A stretch of DNA of 64,000 bases from Meridianimaribacter flavus (GTDB lineage: Bacteria; Bacteroidota; Bacteroidia; Flavobacteriales; Flavobacteriaceae): the NCBI RefSeq assembly GCF_004366715.1, contig NZ_SOQZ01000002.1:62001-126000 (forward strand), in the 5' to 3' direction. The notes below the pieces were generated by a model. The model had not been told where the DNA came from, did not search any database, and saw only the letters and a list, made by a program, of their open reading frames with translations. Numbering within the stretch: the first letter of the stretch is position 1; every line of letters begins with the position of its first letter. This document shows positions 63,769 through 64,000 of the stretch, in pieces. A program made the translations under genes and the position numbers.

Positions 63769-63852
63769 CTACAACACAATCCATAAAATAATAGCAGTGT
63801 AGAATACTAATAAAAACAATTCTAATTTATATTCTTCTAATAGTTTAACCAT
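63769..63852 (-). CDS. Tiny membrane protein, 27 residues
   Basis: ATG at 63852 opens MVKLLEEYKLELFLLVFYTA, followed by IILWIVL and a stop: a short charged start and one membrane helix. It lies 17 bp after the stop of the upstream partial gene in the same direction and just before a terminator, so it looks like the last gene of an operon. Single-helix peptides of this kind often serve as small subunits; the partner is outside the window. Confidence 0.55.
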   Translation of the reverse strand: MVKLLEEYKLELFLLVFYTAIILWIVL

Positions 63853-63869
63853 GTTTTAAAGTGTTATAG

Positions 63870-64000
63870 TTATTGAATGACATAAGACTCCAAGCGCTTT
63901 TCTATGAAGTGTTCAGATTGGGTTACAAAAGACATAGTACTTAACACCTCTCCTATCCCATCTTCTCTATAGATATGATCTAATGCATTAGCGATATTAC
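63870..64000 (-). CDS. C-terminal end of an unidentified gene (cut by window)
   Basis: An open minus-strand frame enters from the right edge and ends at the TAA at 63872, giving about 43 residues including ALDHIYREDGIGEVLSTM and ending RLESYVIQ. I do not recognise the family. It is 17 bp before the tiny membrane protein gene and probably cotranscribed with it. Confidence 0.5.
   Translation of the reverse strand, partial: NIANALDHIYREDGIGEVLSTMSFVTQSEHFIEKRLESYVIQ

Overview
The window looks like the chromosome of a marine member of the Flavobacteriaceae (Bacteroidota). The evidence is strong AT-richness, start codons mostly without Shine-Dalgarno sequences, several TAnnTTTG -7 promoter boxes, many lipoprotein signal peptides, a type IX secretion (Por) C-terminal signal, LytS/LytTR two-component pairs, a fused E1 alpha/beta 2-oxoacid dehydrogenase, and DUF6266 and DUF6515 proteins. 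I saw no rRNA, tRNA or CRISPR array, and no transposase or integrase.

Layout. 1-3.8 kb: partial MuiA-like gene, DCC thiol oxidoreductase and a mutS2 that lacks the Smr domain. 3.9-8.5 kb: five minus-strand accessory genes separated by related 130-190 bp spacers that look like integron attC sites; it reads as a cassette array without an integrase in view. 8.6-20.2 kb: housekeeping genes (ung, nucleoside phosphorylase operon, SUI1 factor, 2-oxoglutarate oxygenase, fused branched-chain E1, ExbD, DEAD/DEAH helicase, RluE-type pseudouridine synthase) plus two very small ORFs at 16.87-17.07 kb. 20.3-30 kb: large VPS10/BNR-repeat protein, AHSA1 protein, EamA transporter, S41 peptidase operon, YceI protein, degenerate intradiol-dioxygenase-like protein and zinc alcohol dehydrogenase. 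30.1-36.5 kb: six-gene operon encoding a TolC/MacA/MacB-type pump with its own LytS-type kinase and LytTR regulator. 36.6-41.1 kb: DUF6515 protein and a 1279-residue T9SS cargo with near-identical tandem repeats. 41.1-48.2 kb: very AT-rich island with a 0.9 kb gene-free stretch, a GT2 enzyme, a polytopic membrane protein and a His-Xaa-Ser (Hxs) peptide-modification operon. 48.4-53.6 kb: DUF6266 protein, CocE-type hydrolase, a lipoprotein and a second LytS/LytTR pair. 53.8-58.9 kb: TetR plus an ABC/HlyD/TolC export operon whose ATPase is degenerate. 58.9-64 kb: four secreted or lipoprotein genes, a 27-residue membrane peptide and a partial gene.

How parts work together. The Hxs operon runs precursor (HxsA, seven HSS repeats), HxsD, HxsB and HxsC (two radical SAM enzymes) and then a membrane protein, all overlapping and probably translationally coupled. 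The second LytTR regulator probably controls both its own kinase operon and the adjacent lipoprotein, because both upstream regions carry the same paired ACGYT motif with a 20-bp period. In the cassette array, each complete cassette carries matching sequence at its own two ends that differs from cassette to cassette, which is the expected trace of site-specific cassette exchange.
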